Shown: positions 17,265 to 26,460, numbered from the stretch's first letter. The stretch: DNA of 54,918 nucleotides from Phenylobacterium sp. (GCF_030651185.1 NZ_JAUSCJ010000035.1:1-54918); one strand, 5' to 3'. Numbers and translations: made by a program. The notes: a model not told the origin generated them from the letters alone.

Positions 17265-19118
17265 ATGACGCTTTCTTATTCCCGGACGGCCTTGATCCTG
17301 TTGGCGGCGACGTCCCTCAGCGCCTGCACGACCTATACGCCGTTCGGCGAGGACGCCCAGGTCGCGCGTCCCAACTATCCGACGCGCCTGCCGCCGCCCG
17401 GCGCCGAGACCGCGCCGGCACCCCAGGAGACGCAGGAGCAGGGACCGATGCGGCCTGGCCCCTCGACGGGTCCGGTGGAGAGCCGCCCGCTCGACCCCGT
17501 GCCCAACGGCCCGGCCTATGTGACGCCTTCGACGCCACCCTATACGCCGCCGCCGGCCTATCAGCCGCCCCCCGTCTACACCCCGCCGGTGATGCAGACC
17601 GTCACCCGGCAGACCGTGACCGGCAAGGTGGTGGAGGCCGCCGGCCCGCCCAAGAGCCATACGGTCAAGAGCGGCGACAATCTCGACGCCATCGCCCGTT
17701 CCATGGGGACGACGCGCAAGCAACTGGCCGACGACAACGACCTGAAGGAACCCTACGTCCTGCGTCCCGGCAAGGTCCTGAAGGGGCCCTCCAGCGACGC
17801 CAAGGCCTATGTGGTCGGCTCCGGCGACACCCTCTACGCGATCGCGCGCCGCTTCTCGGTATCGGGCCCGGCCCTGGCCGACGCCAACGACATGAGCGTC
17901 GACGATCCGCTCGCCGTGGGCAAGAAGCTGATCCTGCCCGACGGCTTCAAGGACAACGGGCCGACCACCATCACCACCCGGGTCCAGGTTCCCGGCACGG
18001 GGGTGCAGGCCCCGGCCCAGGCGCCGTTCCAGCCGCAGGCTCCCACGCAGCAGCGTCCGCCGGCCTACACCCCGCCGCCCGTCGCTCAGCCGGAACCTGA
18101 GCCCGAGCCGCCCCGCACCACGACGACCAGCACCACCAAGACCTCCGTCACCGGCAAGGTGGTGGAGGTGGCCGGTCCGCCGCAGATCTACACCGTCAAG
18201 AGCGGCCAGGCCCTGGACGCCATCGCGCGCGCCATGGACACCACCCGCAAGCAGCTGGCCGACGACAACAAGCTGAAGGAACCCTACGTCCTTCACGCCG
18301 GCGACAAGTTGAAGGGTCCCAAGACCACGGTGAAGGCCTATGTGGCCGGCTCCGGCGACACGCTGGCCCTGATCGCCAAGCGCTTCAGCGTGACGCCCAA
18401 GGCCCTGGCCGCCGAGAACGGCATGAAGATCGGCGACGCCATCAAGTCCGGCCGCAAGATCACCCTGCCGGACGGCTACAAGGACAAGGGCCCGGTCAAG
18501 GAGACCGTCAGGACGACGGTCACCCTGCCGTCCGAACCGCGCCGCGATCCGACCCCGCCGCCCAGTCGGCCCGCCACCCCGCCGCCGGTCTCCCAGCCGG
18601 TGACGCCGCCGCCTTCCACCAGCAACTACAGCCGGCCGACGACCCCGACGCCCAGCCGGCCGACGCCGCCGCCGAGCGTCAGCTCCAGCCCGCTCTCCGA
18701 CAGCCAGGTCACCGCCCAGGGACGCGGCCGGTTCAACTGGCCGCTGCGGGGCGACATCATCTCGGAGTTCGGTCCGAAGGGGACGGGCCAGCGCAACGAC
18801 GGCCTGAACATCCGCGCCACCGCCGGCGAAGCCGTGCGCGCCGCCGCCAGCGGCGATGTGGTCTATGCCGGCGACCAGGTCCCCGGCTTCGGCAACCTGG
18901 TGCTGATCAAGCATGCCGACGGCTGGGTGACGGCCTATGGGCACCTCGCCCGGGTCGACGTGAAGATGCAGCAGAAGGTGGTCCAGGGTCAGCAGATCGG
19001 CCAGGCCGGCGCCAGCGGGGGCGTTGCCGAATCCCAGCTGCACTTCGAGGTCCGCTACGCCTCGGCGCCGAGCGAACGCGCCCGGCCCATCGATCCGAAG
19101 CTGGTCCTGGGACGGTGA
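17265..19118 (+). CDS. dipM: DipM-like division factor: four LysM domains and degenerate LytM domain
   Basis: 617 residues, close to the roughly 609 of Caulobacter DipM. The N-terminus ends in LSAC (Cys21), a lipobox, so it may be a lipoprotein. Four LysM domains are visible in two tandem pairs: starting near residue 127 (SHTVKSGDNLDAIARSMG), 180 (AYVVGSGDTLYAIARRFS), 306 (IYTVKSGQALDAIARAMD) and 360 (AYVAGSGDTLALIAKRFS), separated by Pro-rich linkers. The C-terminal LytM/M23 fold (about residues 485-610) has lost most zinc ligands: NDGLNI stands where HxGxD is expected, and SQLHFEVR where HxHFE is expected. By family knowledge such factors activate amidases at the septum rather than cutting the wall themselves. 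Confidence 0.9.
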   Translation: MTLSYSRTALILLAATSLSACTTYTPFGEDAQVARPNYPTRLPPPGAETAPAPQETQEQGPMRPGPSTGPVESRPLDPVPNGPAYVTPSTPPYTPPPAYQPPPVYTPPVMQTVTRQTVTGKVVEAAGPPKSHTVKSGDNLDAIARSMGTTRKQLADDNDLKEPYVLRPGKVLKGPSSDAKAYVVGSGDTLYAIARRFSVSGPALADANDMSVDDPLAVGKKLILPDGFKDNGPTTITTRVQVPGTGVQAPAQAPFQPQAPTQQRPPAYTPPPVAQPEPEPEPPRTTTTSTTKTSVTGKVVEVAGPPQIYTVKSGQALDAIARAMDTTRKQLADDNKLKEPYVLHAGDKLKGPKTTVKAYVAGSGDTLALIAKRFSVTPKALAAENGMKIGDAIKSGRKITLPDGYKDKGPVKETVRTTVTLPSEPRRDPTPPPSRPATPPPVSQPVTPPPSTSNYSRPTTPTPSRPTPPPSVSSSPLSDSQVTAQGRGRFNWPLRGDIISEFGPKGTGQRNDGLNIRATAGEAVRAAASGDVVYAGDQVPGFGNLVLIKHADGWVTAYGHLARVDVKMQQKVVQGQQIGQAGASGGVAESQLHFEVRYASAPSERARPIDPKLVLGR

Positions 19119-19125
19119 TTCACCT

Positions 19126-19149
19126 CCTCTCCCCGTTCAGGGGGAGAGG
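19126..19149. repeat. Hairpin between convergent dipM and DUF815 genes
   Basis: CCTCTCCCC and GGGGAGAGG form a perfect nine-pair stem around GTTCAG. It sits in the 41-bp gap between two convergent stops. No T-run follows on either strand, so it is a palindromic spacer or weak terminator. Confidence 0.45.
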
Positions 19150-19159
19150 AAAAGGACGC

Positions 19160-19999
19160 CTACATCGGCAGGCTCTTGCCCAGTTCGCCGGCCAGATCCC
19201 GGATGAACTGCCAGGCGACGCGGCCCGAGCGGCCGCCGCGTAGCTGCGCCCATTGCAGGGCGCGGCGTTCCAGATCGGCGATGATCAGGCCGTGGGCGCG
19301 GGCGTAGCTGGTGACGGCTTCAAGATAGGTCGCCTGGTCCATCGGGGGGAAACCGACCCAGAGGCCGAAGCGGTCGGAGACGCTGACCTCCTCCTCGGCG
19401 TCCTCGGCGGTGGCGATCAGGCCGCGGTCCTCGGCGTGACCGCGGGGCATCAGGTGCCGCCGGTTCGAGGTGGCGACGAACAGGACGTTGGCGGGCGGAC
19501 CCGAAACCCCGCCCTCGAGGGCCGATTTCAGCGCCTTGGCCGCTGCCGCCCCCTCCTCGAAGGAGAGGTCGTCGCACAGCACCAGGAATCGCTCGCGACG
19601 TTCGCGCAGGGTGTCGAACAGGGCGGGCAGGGCGGTCACTTCATCGCGATCCACCTCCACCAGCTTCAGATCGGCGGCGTCCTGGGCGACCGCCATGAAG
19701 GCCGCCTTGGTGAGCGAGCTCTTGCCGGTGCCGCGCACCCCCCAGAGCAGGACGTGGTTGGCCGGCAGGCCCGCCTTGAACCGCTGCAGGTTCTCCAGGA
19801 AGCGGGCTTTCTGCTGGTCCACACCGATCAGGGCCGCCAGCGGCAGGGCGTAGTCCGGCGCCGGATGGAAGCTGTGGGTGGCCGGATCGTGCCGGAAAAG
19901 CCGCGCGCCGTCGAAGACCGGCGGGACGCGGGCCGGGGGCGCCAGACGCTCCAGGGCGGCGGCGATGCGTTCGAGAACGGGTTTCAGGTCTGAATCCAT
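19160..19999 (-). CDS. DUF815-family AAA-type ATPase
   Basis: 279 residues from ATG 19999 (MDSDLKPVLERIAAALERL); a longer frame to 20476 is only antisense to yajC. The Walker A motif is LLWGVRGTGKSSLTKAAF (about residues 84-101) and Walker B is FLVLCDDLSFEEG (about residue 143). VLFVATSNRRHLMP (about residue 175) is the sensor-1-like strand of this family, and DRFGLWVGFPPMDQATYLE follows. DUF815 proteins are AAA+ ATPases of unclear role. It is convergent with dipM and divergent from yajC. Confidence 0.88.
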   Translation of the reverse strand: MDSDLKPVLERIAAALERLAPPARVPPVFDGARLFRHDPATHSFHPAPDYALPLAALIGVDQQKARFLENLQRFKAGLPANHVLLWGVRGTGKSSLTKAAFMAVAQDAADLKLVEVDRDEVTALPALFDTLRERRERFLVLCDDLSFEEGAAAAKALKSALEGGVSGPPANVLFVATSNRRHLMPRGHAEDRGLIATAEDAEEEVSVSDRFGLWVGFPPMDQATYLEAVTSYARAHGLIIADLERRALQWAQLRGGRSGRVAWQFIRDLAGELGKSLPM

Positions 20000-20116
20000 G
20001 GCGTTGGTGCTTAGCGGGCCTGCCGTTCCATTGCAAAACCGAGGGCGAACGCATAGCTTCCGCCGACTTGAAAACGGGCGGCGTTCGCCGGCCCGACGAC
20101 GGACTTCGGAGAGACC

Positions 20117-20467
20117 ATGTTCGCCACCCCCGCCTTCGCCCAGACCGCAGGCGCCGCCGCCGGCGGCGGCCCGACGGAAATGCTGATGCAGTTCCTGCCG
20201 CTCATCGGTCTGGTCGTGCTGTTCTACTTCCTGATGATCCGCCCGCAGCAGCAGCGGATGAAAGCGCATCAGGCGATGATCTCCAACGTGAAGCGCAACG
20301 ACACCGTGGTGCTCAACTCCGGCATCATCGGCAAGATCGTGCGCGTCGAGGACAAGGAAGTCGGCGTCGAGATCGCCCAGGGCGTCAACGTCAAGGTGGT
20401 CAAGTCGATGATCTCCGACGTCCGGGTCAAGGGCGAGCCCGCCCCGGCCAACGATTCCAAGGCCTGA
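20117..20467 (+). CDS. yajC: Preprotein translocase accessory subunit YajC
   Basis: 116 residues. One transmembrane helix at about residues 25-42 (FLPLIGLVVLFYFLMIRPQQ) runs into the YajC signature RPQQQRMK, followed by the soluble domain (NDTVVLNSGIIGKIVRVEDK). YajC associates with SecDF at the Sec translocon. A GGAGAG motif precedes the ATG, and secD begins 11 bases after the stop. Confidence 0.95.
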   Translation: MFATPAFAQTAGAAAGGGPTEMLMQFLPLIGLVVLFYFLMIRPQQQRMKAHQAMISNVKRNDTVVLNSGIIGKIVRVEDKEVGVEIAQGVNVKVVKSMISDVRVKGEPAPANDSKA

Positions 20468-20478
20468 GAGCCTCATAG

Positions 20479-22077
20479 ATGATCGCTCCGTCGCGCTGGA
20501 GGACGATCGCCGTCCTGTTGTCGGTGATCTTCGGTCTCCTGTTCAGCCTGCCGAACGTGCTTCCCCAGAAGACGCTCGACAGCCTGCCGGGCTTTGTCCC
20601 GAAGCAGAAACTGAACCTGGGTCTGGATCTCCAGGGGGGGTCGCACCTGCTGCTGGAGGTCGACACCAAGGCCCTACGCGCCGAGAAGCTGACCAACCTC
20701 GTCGAGGACGTCCGCACCACCCTGCGCGAAGACAAGATCGCGTTCACCGACCTGGGTCAGGTGGAGGGCGCGGTCTCCGTGCGGATCACCGATCCGGCGC
20801 AGCTGACCGCCGCCACCAACCTCCTGCGCCGGACCGTGGGGGCGCCCCTGGCCGCCGCCGCCAGCGGCCGCGACGTGACCATCAGCTCCGCCGACGACCA
20901 GCGCATCCGCGTCGTCTTCTCCGAGCAGGCCCTGGTCGCCGAGGCCGGCAAGGCGGTGGATCAGTCCATCGAGATCATCCGCCGCCGCATCGACGAACTG
21001 GGCACCAAGGAGCCTGACATCCGCCGCCAGGGCGTCGACCGGATCGTCGTCCAGGCGCCGGGCGAGAGCGACCCGGAAAAGCTCAAGAACATCATCGGCC
21101 AGACCGCCAAGCTCACCTTCCAGATGGTGGACGACAGCGTCTCGCCGGAGGAGGCCGCGGCGGGCCGCATTCCGCCGGGTTCCCAGCTCCTGCCCAACGA
21201 GGAGGGCGGCGCGATCCTCATCAAGAAGCGCGCCCTGGTGACCGGCGAGATGCTCACCGACGCCCACCAGGGCTTCGACGGCCAGAGCGGCGAGGCGGTG
21301 GTCAATTTCCGCTTCAACGGTCAGGGCTCGCGGCGCTTCGGCGACGCCACGGCCCAGAACCTGGGCAAGCGCTTCGCCATCGTCCTGGACAACAAGGTCA
21401 TCTCCGCGCCGGTCATCCAGAGCGCCATCACCGGAGGCTCCGGCCAGATCAGCGGAAACTTCACCGTCGAGAGCGCCAACAACCTGGCCATCCTGCTGCG
21501 GGCCGGCGCCTTGCCGGCGCCGCTCAATGTCGAGCAGCAGCAGACCGTCGGGGCCGAACTGGGGGCCGATGCGGTGCAGGCCGGCAAGATTTCCACCGCG
21601 GTGGGCTTCATCGCCATCCTGGTCTTCATGCTGCTGTCCTATGGCTGGCTGTTTGGCGGGATCTCCGTCATCGCCCTGCTGGTCAACGGCCTGCTCATTG
21701 TCGCCACCCTGTCGGTAACCCAGGCGACCCTCACCCTGCCTGGCATCGCGGGCCTGATCCTGACCCTTGCCGTCGCGGTCGACGCCAACGTGCTGATCTA
21801 TGAACGCATGCGCGACGAGGTGCGGGCAGGACGTCAGGTCCTCTCGGCCATGGACGCAGGCTTCTCGCGCGCCATGACCACCATCATCGACGCCAACGTG
21901 ACCACGATCCTGGCGGCGCTGATCATGTTCCAGTTCGGTTCCGGACCCGTCCGCGGCTTCGCCTGGACCCTATCCATCGGCGTCCTGACCTCGGTCTTCA
22001 CCGCTGTGGTGGTGACGCAATTCCTGCTGTCGATCTGGTTCCGCCGGGTGCGGCCCAAGACCCTGCCGATCGTTTAG
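20479..22077 (+). CDS. secD: Protein translocase subunit SecD
   Basis: 532 residues. After a first membrane helix (TIAVLLSVIFGLLFSLPNVL) comes the P1 region with GLDLQGGSHLLLEVDTKALR (about residues 50-69), the SecD signature. The large periplasmic domain spans about residues 60-345. Five more helices follow, with AVAVDANVLIYERMRDE (about residues 433-449) holding the Asp used in proton coupling. SecD and SecF pull translocated protein through using the proton motive force. It is second in yajC-secD-secF, with 12 bases to secF. Confidence 0.96.
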   Translation: MIAPSRWRTIAVLLSVIFGLLFSLPNVLPQKTLDSLPGFVPKQKLNLGLDLQGGSHLLLEVDTKALRAEKLTNLVEDVRTTLREDKIAFTDLGQVEGAVSVRITDPAQLTAATNLLRRTVGAPLAAAASGRDVTISSADDQRIRVVFSEQALVAEAGKAVDQSIEIIRRRIDELGTKEPDIRRQGVDRIVVQAPGESDPEKLKNIIGQTAKLTFQMVDDSVSPEEAAAGRIPPGSQLLPNEEGGAILIKKRALVTGEMLTDAHQGFDGQSGEAVVNFRFNGQGSRRFGDATAQNLGKRFAIVLDNKVISAPVIQSAITGGSGQISGNFTVESANNLAILLRAGALPAPLNVEQQQTVGAELGADAVQAGKISTAVGFIAILVFMLLSYGWLFGGISVIALLVNGLLIVATLSVTQATLTLPGIAGLILTLAVAVDANVLIYERMRDEVRAGRQVLSAMDAGFSRAMTTIIDANVTTILAALIMFQFGSGPVRGFAWTLSIGVLTSVFTAVVVTQFLLSIWFRRVRPKTLPIV

Positions 22078-22089
22078 GGAGACGCCGAC

Positions 22090-23061
22090 ATGTCCAAGTA
22101 CTGGCCTCTCATCAAGGTGCTCCCGATCAAGACGAACTTCCGGTTCGTCGCCTTCTCCCGTCTCGCGGCGATCGTCTCGGCGGTCGCGGTCGTGGTGTCC
22201 CTCGGCTTCACGCTGTTCCCCTTCGAGCCACCCTGCGCGGGCTTGTCCTGCGGGATCGACTTCAAGGGCGGGACCCTGCTGGAAATCTCCACGGCCCCCA
22301 AGGCGGTGGACCTTGGCCTGGCGCGCGCCACCCTGGAGGCGCAGAATCTCGGCGACGTCCAGGTCCAGGCCTTCGGCGAGCCGACCACCGCCATGATCCG
22401 CTTCCAGACGCCTGACGGTCTCCAGCCCGCGGTGGCGGTGGACAAGGTCAAGGCGGCCCTCGTCGAGGCCCTCGGCCCCGTCACCTTCCAGCGCGCCGAC
22501 GTCGTGGGTCCCAAGGTCTCCGGCGAGCTCTTCCAGAGCGGCCTCCTCGCCCTGGGTCTCGCGATCGGCCTGATGCTGCTCTACATCTGGTTCCGCTTCG
22601 AGCTGCAGTTCGGGGTCGGCGCGGTCGTGGGCCTGTTTCACGACGTGATCCTGACCTTTGGACTGATCGCCATCTTCAAGCTGGAGTTCAGCCTCACCAC
22701 CATCGCCGCCATCCTGACCATCATCGGCTACTCGATGAACGACACCGTGGTGGTCTTCGACCGGCTGCGGGAGAACCTGCGCAAGTACAAGTCCATGCCC
22801 CTGGGCGAGGTGATCGACCTGTCGATCAACGAGACGCTCTCGCGTACCGTCATCACCGGTCTCACCGCCGTCCTGGCGTTGGGCGGGCTGGCCATATTCG
22901 GCGGGCCGACCCTGTTGGCCTTCTCCCTGATCATGATCTTCGGCATCGTCGTCGGCACCTATTCGTCCATCTACGTGGCCGCGCCGGTGATCCTGCTGTG
23001 GGGCGTGAAGCGCGGTGACGAGCTGGCCGAGCCCCTGAAGTCGGCCAACGCGCGGCCTTAA
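22090..23061 (+). CDS. secF: Protein translocase subunit SecF
   Basis: 323 residues with six membrane helices. GIDFKGGTLLEISTAPKAVD (about residues 56-75) is the SecF counterpart of the SecD DLQGG block, and ILTIIGYSMNDTVVVFDRLR (about residues 209-228) is the proton-channel motif. GGAGACGCC precedes the ATG. It ends two bases before the Mth938-like gene and likely shares its transcript. Confidence 0.96.
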   Translation: MSKYWPLIKVLPIKTNFRFVAFSRLAAIVSAVAVVVSLGFTLFPFEPPCAGLSCGIDFKGGTLLEISTAPKAVDLGLARATLEAQNLGDVQVQAFGEPTTAMIRFQTPDGLQPAVAVDKVKAALVEALGPVTFQRADVVGPKVSGELFQSGLLALGLAIGLMLLYIWFRFELQFGVGAVVGLFHDVILTFGLIAIFKLEFSLTTIAAILTIIGYSMNDTVVVFDRLRENLRKYKSMPLGEVIDLSINETLSRTVITGLTAVLALGGLAIFGGPTLLAFSLIMIFGIVVGTYSSIYVAAPVILLWGVKRGDELAEPLKSANARP

Positions 23062-23063
23062 AT

Positions 23064-23423
23064 ATGGCCCGCGACGCCCCCTCCATCGACGCCTATGGCG
23101 ACGGCGGGTTCCGGCTGTCGGGGGTGCGCCATGAAGGCTCGGTGCTCATCGTTCAGGATCAGGCCCATCCCTGGCCGGTGACCCGCGTCGCCGATCTGAC
23201 ACCTGAGAGCCTGTCGGCGGTTCTGGGCGCCGGCGCCCGGGAGGTGGAGTTCGTGCTGTTGGGCATGGGGGCCGCCAACGCCCTCCCGCCAAGGGCGCTG
23301 CGCGAGGCGCTCTCCAAGGCCGCCATCGGCCTGGAGTTCATGGACACGCCCACCGCGGCGCGGATGTACAACGTGCTCACCGCCGAAGGCCGCCGCCTGG
23401 CCGCGGCCTTGATCGCCATCTAG
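23064..23423 (+). CDS. Mth938-like (DUF498) domain protein
   Basis: 119 residues forming one small alpha/beta domain. The pattern IDAYGDGGFRLSGVRHEGSV at the N-terminus, EFVLLGMG in the middle (about residue 64) and GLEFMDTPTAARMYNVLTAE (about residues 91-110) matches the Mth938/NDUFAF3 family, which in mitochondria helps assemble complex I. The bacterial role is unknown. It starts two bases after secF, the same linkage seen in many alphaproteobacteria. A squalene-synthase-like relative of NDUFAF6 lies 0.8 kb downstream. Confidence 0.85.
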   Translation: MARDAPSIDAYGDGGFRLSGVRHEGSVLIVQDQAHPWPVTRVADLTPESLSAVLGAGAREVEFVLLGMGAANALPPRALREALSKAAIGLEFMDTPTAARMYNVLTAEGRRLAAALIAI

Positions 23424-23542
23424 CGACCGGCTCAGACTCCCCGTCGGAGAGGCTCCAGAGAGGCTCAGTCCCCGGCGGCTTCCCGCCTCGGCGGAAACCC
23501 CCTATAGCTGACGGTCAGGGCAGGAATCGTAGAGGCATACCC

Positions 23543-24148
23543 ATGGCTGGACTACTCGCAAATCTTCGCAACACCATCCTCGTGAGCAGCGTGCTCGCAT
23601 TGATCATCATCGCTGGCTATTTCAGCCATTACGGCTCAGCCGACGCCATCTTCTTCCAGGGGCTGTTCCGCTTCATCCACGTTCTCTGCGGCATCATGTG
23701 GATCGGCCTGCTGTACTACTTCAACTTCGTCCAGATCCCGCAGATGGCCAAGATTCCGGCCGAGCTGAAGCCCGCGGTCTCCAAGTTTATCGCCCCCGAG
23801 GCGCTGTTCTGGTTCCGTTGGGCCGCGCTGCTCACCTGGGTGGCGGGCGTGATCCTGGCCTTCAACCGCGGCTATCTGGTGGAAGCCTTCACCCTCGGCG
23901 CGACCGAGGGCTTCTCCAATGTCGGCCACATCTTCATCGGCATGGGCATGTGGCTCGCCACGGTGATGTTCATCAACGTCTGGGCCTTCATCTGGCCCAA
24001 CCAGAAGATCGCGCTGGGCATCGTGGAAGCCGACGCCGACGCCAAGGCCAAGGCCGGCCGCACGGCGATGCTGTTCTCGCGGACCAACACGCTGCTGTCG
24101 ATCCCGATGCTGGTCACCATGACCATGAGCCAGACCATCTTCGGCTAG
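23543..24148 (+). CDS. Urate hydroxylase PuuD-like membrane protein
   Basis: 201 residues with about five membrane helices: near residues 12-30, 45-65 (FIHVLCGIMWIGLLYYFNF), 87-108, 126-150 (HIFIGMGMWLATVMFINVWA) and 180-198. The conserved His in FIHVLCGIMW and the FIWPNQKI block match the membrane part of PuuD (DUF989). Classical PuuD is about 400 residues with a C-terminal cytochrome c; that domain is absent here. No other purine-catabolism gene is nearby, so the urate role is doubtful and haem-linked membrane redox is the safer reading. Confidence 0.7.
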   Translation: MAGLLANLRNTILVSSVLALIIIAGYFSHYGSADAIFFQGLFRFIHVLCGIMWIGLLYYFNFVQIPQMAKIPAELKPAVSKFIAPEALFWFRWAALLTWVAGVILAFNRGYLVEAFTLGATEGFSNVGHIFIGMGMWLATVMFINVWAFIWPNQKIALGIVEADADAKAKAGRTAMLFSRTNTLLSIPMLVTMTMSQTIFG

Positions 24149-24171
24149 GGCTTCGGCTCCATTACAGTCGG

Positions 24172-24200
24172 AAGGCCCGCCCCAACCGGCGGGCCTTTTG
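24172..24200 (+). terminator. Rho-independent terminator after PuuD-like gene
   Basis: AAGGCCCGCC (24172-24181) pairs perfectly with GGCGGGCCTT (24188-24197) around CCAACC, with TTTTGCATTTT downstream. It ends 16 bases before the ATG of the next gene, which therefore needs its own start signal or read-through. Confidence 0.8.
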
Positions 24201-24215
24201 CATTTTACGGTCATC

Positions 24216-24914
24216 ATGTCTGAAGACGACGCCCACGATCCGAACGACCTCGACGCCCTGGTGGGCCGCGTCGATCCCGACCGCTGGCTGTCCAGCCGGT
24301 TCATCGGCGATGCGGAGGCCCGCGCCGACGTCATCGCCCTCTACGCCTTCGATCATGAGCTGGCGCGCGCGCCCCGCGTCGCGTCCACCCCGCTGATGGG
24401 CGAGATCCGCCTGACCTGGTGGAACGAGGTGCTGGACGAGGTGTTCGAGGGCCGCCCGGTGCGCAAGCATCCCACGGCCCTGGCGCTGGCCGCGGCCATC
24501 GGCCGCCACGGCCTGGCGCGGCCTCGCCTGGAGGCGATGATCGACGCCCGCTACCGCGAGCTCAGCGCCGAGCCGATGAAGCTGGGGGAGGCGTTGGAGT
24601 GGGCCGATGGCACGGCAGGCAACGCCGCGATCCTGGCCGCCCGGATGCTCGATCCCGCGGCCGATGAGGCCAAGGCCCTGGCCGGCGGCCGCGCCTGGGC
24701 CATCGGACGGCTGATCGGCACGGCGGGCTTGGCCGGGCCCGATGTCGGTCCGATCCTCGACCGTGCGCTCCGGGACGCCGCAGGCCTATCGGTGGCGGCG
24801 TTCCCGGCGGTCGCCCACGCCACCCTGGCCCGTATCCGCGCCAAGGGCCGCAAGCCTTCCGAACTGGAGGCCCGCCTGCGCCTCTTCCTAGCCGTGGCGC
24901 GGGGCAAGGTCTGA
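24216..24914 (+). CDS. Squalene/phytoene synthase-family protein (NDUFAF6-like)
   Basis: 232 residues from ATG 24216 (MSEDDAHDPNDLDALVGR). It has the all-alpha SQS/PSY core: SSRFIGDAEARADVIALYAF and MGEIRLTWWNEVLDEVFEG (about residues 57-75) match the family block around the first Asp cluster, though the catalytic DxxxD is not intact. Shortness and motif loss place it with the mitochondrial NDUFAF6-like group, linked to respiratory complex I assembly, rather than true squalene synthases. It is convergent with trmFO, three bases apart. Confidence 0.72.
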   Translation: MSEDDAHDPNDLDALVGRVDPDRWLSSRFIGDAEARADVIALYAFDHELARAPRVASTPLMGEIRLTWWNEVLDEVFEGRPVRKHPTALALAAAIGRHGLARPRLEAMIDARYRELSAEPMKLGEALEWADGTAGNAAILAARMLDPAADEAKALAGGRAWAIGRLIGTAGLAGPDVGPILDRALRDAAGLSVAAFPAVAHATLARIRAKGRKPSELEARLRLFLAVARGKV

Positions 24915-24917
24915 CCC

Positions 24918-26327
24918 CTACTCGGCGGCGATCTTTGCGCCACCTGTGACCCAGGCCTCCAGGTCGGCCAGAGCGCGCTCGCCCACCGCCAGCTTCTTGC
25001 CGCGGGTCTTTTCCTTGGCGCCCAGGCGGCGTCCGGCCTCGTCGCGCTTGGCGATGCCTTCGACGGGGGGCAGCAGGCCGTAGTTGATGTTCATCGGCTG
25101 GAAGCTGCCCTTGCCGCCCTCCAGGTGGCCGCCGGTGATGTGGCCCACCAGGGCCCCGAGCGCCGTCGTGGCCGGTGGGGCCTCGATGGGCGCGCCCAGG
25201 CGCTCGGCGGCGGCCAGGCGACCGGCCAGCAGGCCCATGGCCGCGCTCTCCACATAACCCTCGACCCCGGTCACCTGACCAGCGAACCGCAGGCGCGGCT
25301 GAAGCTTCAGACGCAGCTGGTCGTCCAGCAGCTTGGGGCTGTTGAGGAAGGTGTTGCGGTGCAGGCCGCCGAGCCGCGCGAACACCGCCTTCTCCAGGCC
25401 GGGGATGGTGCGGAAGATATCGCTCTGCGCGCCGTGCTTCAGCTTGGTCTGGAAGCCCACCATGTTCCAGAGTGTGCCCAGAGCGTTGTCCTGGCGCAGC
25501 TGGACGATGGCGTAGGCCTTCTCCTGGGGATTGTGCTCGTTGGTCAGGCCCACCGGCTTCATGGGGCCGTGGCGCAGGGTCTCGCGGCCCCGCTCGGCCA
25601 TCACCTCGATGGGCAGGCAGCCGTCGAAATAGGGGACGTTCTCCCACTCCTTGAACTCGCTCTTCGGCCCCTCCAGCAGGGCGTCGATGAAGGCCTCGTA
25701 CTGGGCCTTGTCCAACGGGCAGTTGATGTAGGCCGCGGCGTCGCCGCCGGGGCCTTCCTTGTCGTAGCGCGACTGGCGCCAGGCCACGCCCATGTCGATG
25801 GAGTCGAAGTTCACGATGGGGGCGATGGCGTCGAAGAACGACAGCTCCCCCTCGCCGGTCAGGGACAGGATCGCTTCGGACAGCGCCGGGGAGGTGAGGG
25901 GGCCGGTGGCGACGATCACGCTGTCCCACTCAGGCGGAGGCAGGCCGGCGACTTCCTCGCGCGCGATGCTGACGTTGGGATGGGCCTCAAGCCTGGCGGT
26001 GACCGCCTGGGAGAAACCGTCGCGGTCGACGGCCAGGGCGCCGCCGGCGGGCACCTGGTGGGCGTCGCCGCAGGACATGATGATGGAGTCCAGGCGGCGC
26101 ATCTCGGCGTGCAGCAGGCCCACGGCGTTGGCGGTCCAGTCGTCGGCCCGGAAGGAGTTGGAACAGACCAGCTCGGCCAGGCCGTCGGTGTGGTGCGCGT
26201 CGGTGCCGCGCACTGGGCGCATCTCGTGCAGGATCACCGGCACGCCGGCCTGGGCGATCTGCCAGGTGGCTTCCGAACCGGCGAGGCCGCCGCCGATCAC
26301 GTGGACTGGGTCAATCTGGGTGCTCAT
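24918..26327 (-). CDS. trmFO: Methylenetetrahydrofolate-tRNA-(uracil-5)-methyltransferase TrmFO
   Basis: 469 residues. The FAD-binding motif [18 protein letters not shown] is at the N-terminus, followed by the TrmFO-specific [19 protein letters not shown] (about residues 50-68) with the nucleophilic Cys. [11 protein letters not shown] (about residue 392) and INYGLLPPV (about residue 417) complete the family pattern. It makes ribothymidine-54 in tRNA using methylene-THF and FADH2. It is monocistronic here and convergent with the squalene-synthase-like gene. Confidence 0.95.
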   Translation of the reverse strand: MSTQIDPVHVIGGGLAGSEATWQIAQAGVPVILHEMRPVRGTDAHHTDGLAELVCSNSFRADDWTANAVGLLHAEMRRLDSIIMSCGDAHQVPAGGALAVDRDGFSQAVTARLEAHPNVSIAREEVAGLPPPEWDSVIVATGPLTSPALSEAILSLTGEGELSFFDAIAPIVNFDSIDMGVAWRQSRYDKEGPGGDAAAYINCPLDKAQYEAFIDALLEGPKSEFKEWENVPYFDGCLPIEVMAERGRETLRHGPMKPVGLTNEHNPQEKAYAIVQLRQDNALGTLWNMVGFQTKLKHGAQSDIFRTIPGLEKAVFARLGGLHRNTFLNSPKLLDDQLRLKLQPRLRFAGQVTGVEGYVESAAMGLLAGRLAAAERLGAPIEAPPATTALGALVGHITGGHLEGGKGSFQPMNINYGLLPPVEGIAKRDEAGRRLGAKEKTRGKKLAVGERALADLEAWVTGGAKIAAE

Positions 26328-26460
26328 GCGTGGCTAAGTAGCAACGATTGGCGCGGATCGCGAGCGAGGCCTTGCGGCCCGGGAGCCGCAACCGCAAAGA
26401 TCGCAGCCAAAGGGGCGGCTGACTCGTTTGGTCTATCAGACGGACGGCCAGAGGACAGAC

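Noticed and set aside
17217..19043. A 608-codon minus-strand frame opposite dipM
   Set aside because: The dipM reading has four LysM domains and a LytM fold; the antisense frame is a Gly/Arg/Val-rich shadow.
19126..19149. Intrinsic terminator for dipM
   Set aside because: The stem is strong but no T-run follows on either strand; it was kept only as a hairpin or repeat.
19160..20476. 438-residue version of the DUF815 ATPase
   Set aside because: The first 159 residues are antisense to yajC; the family start at 19999 is preferred.
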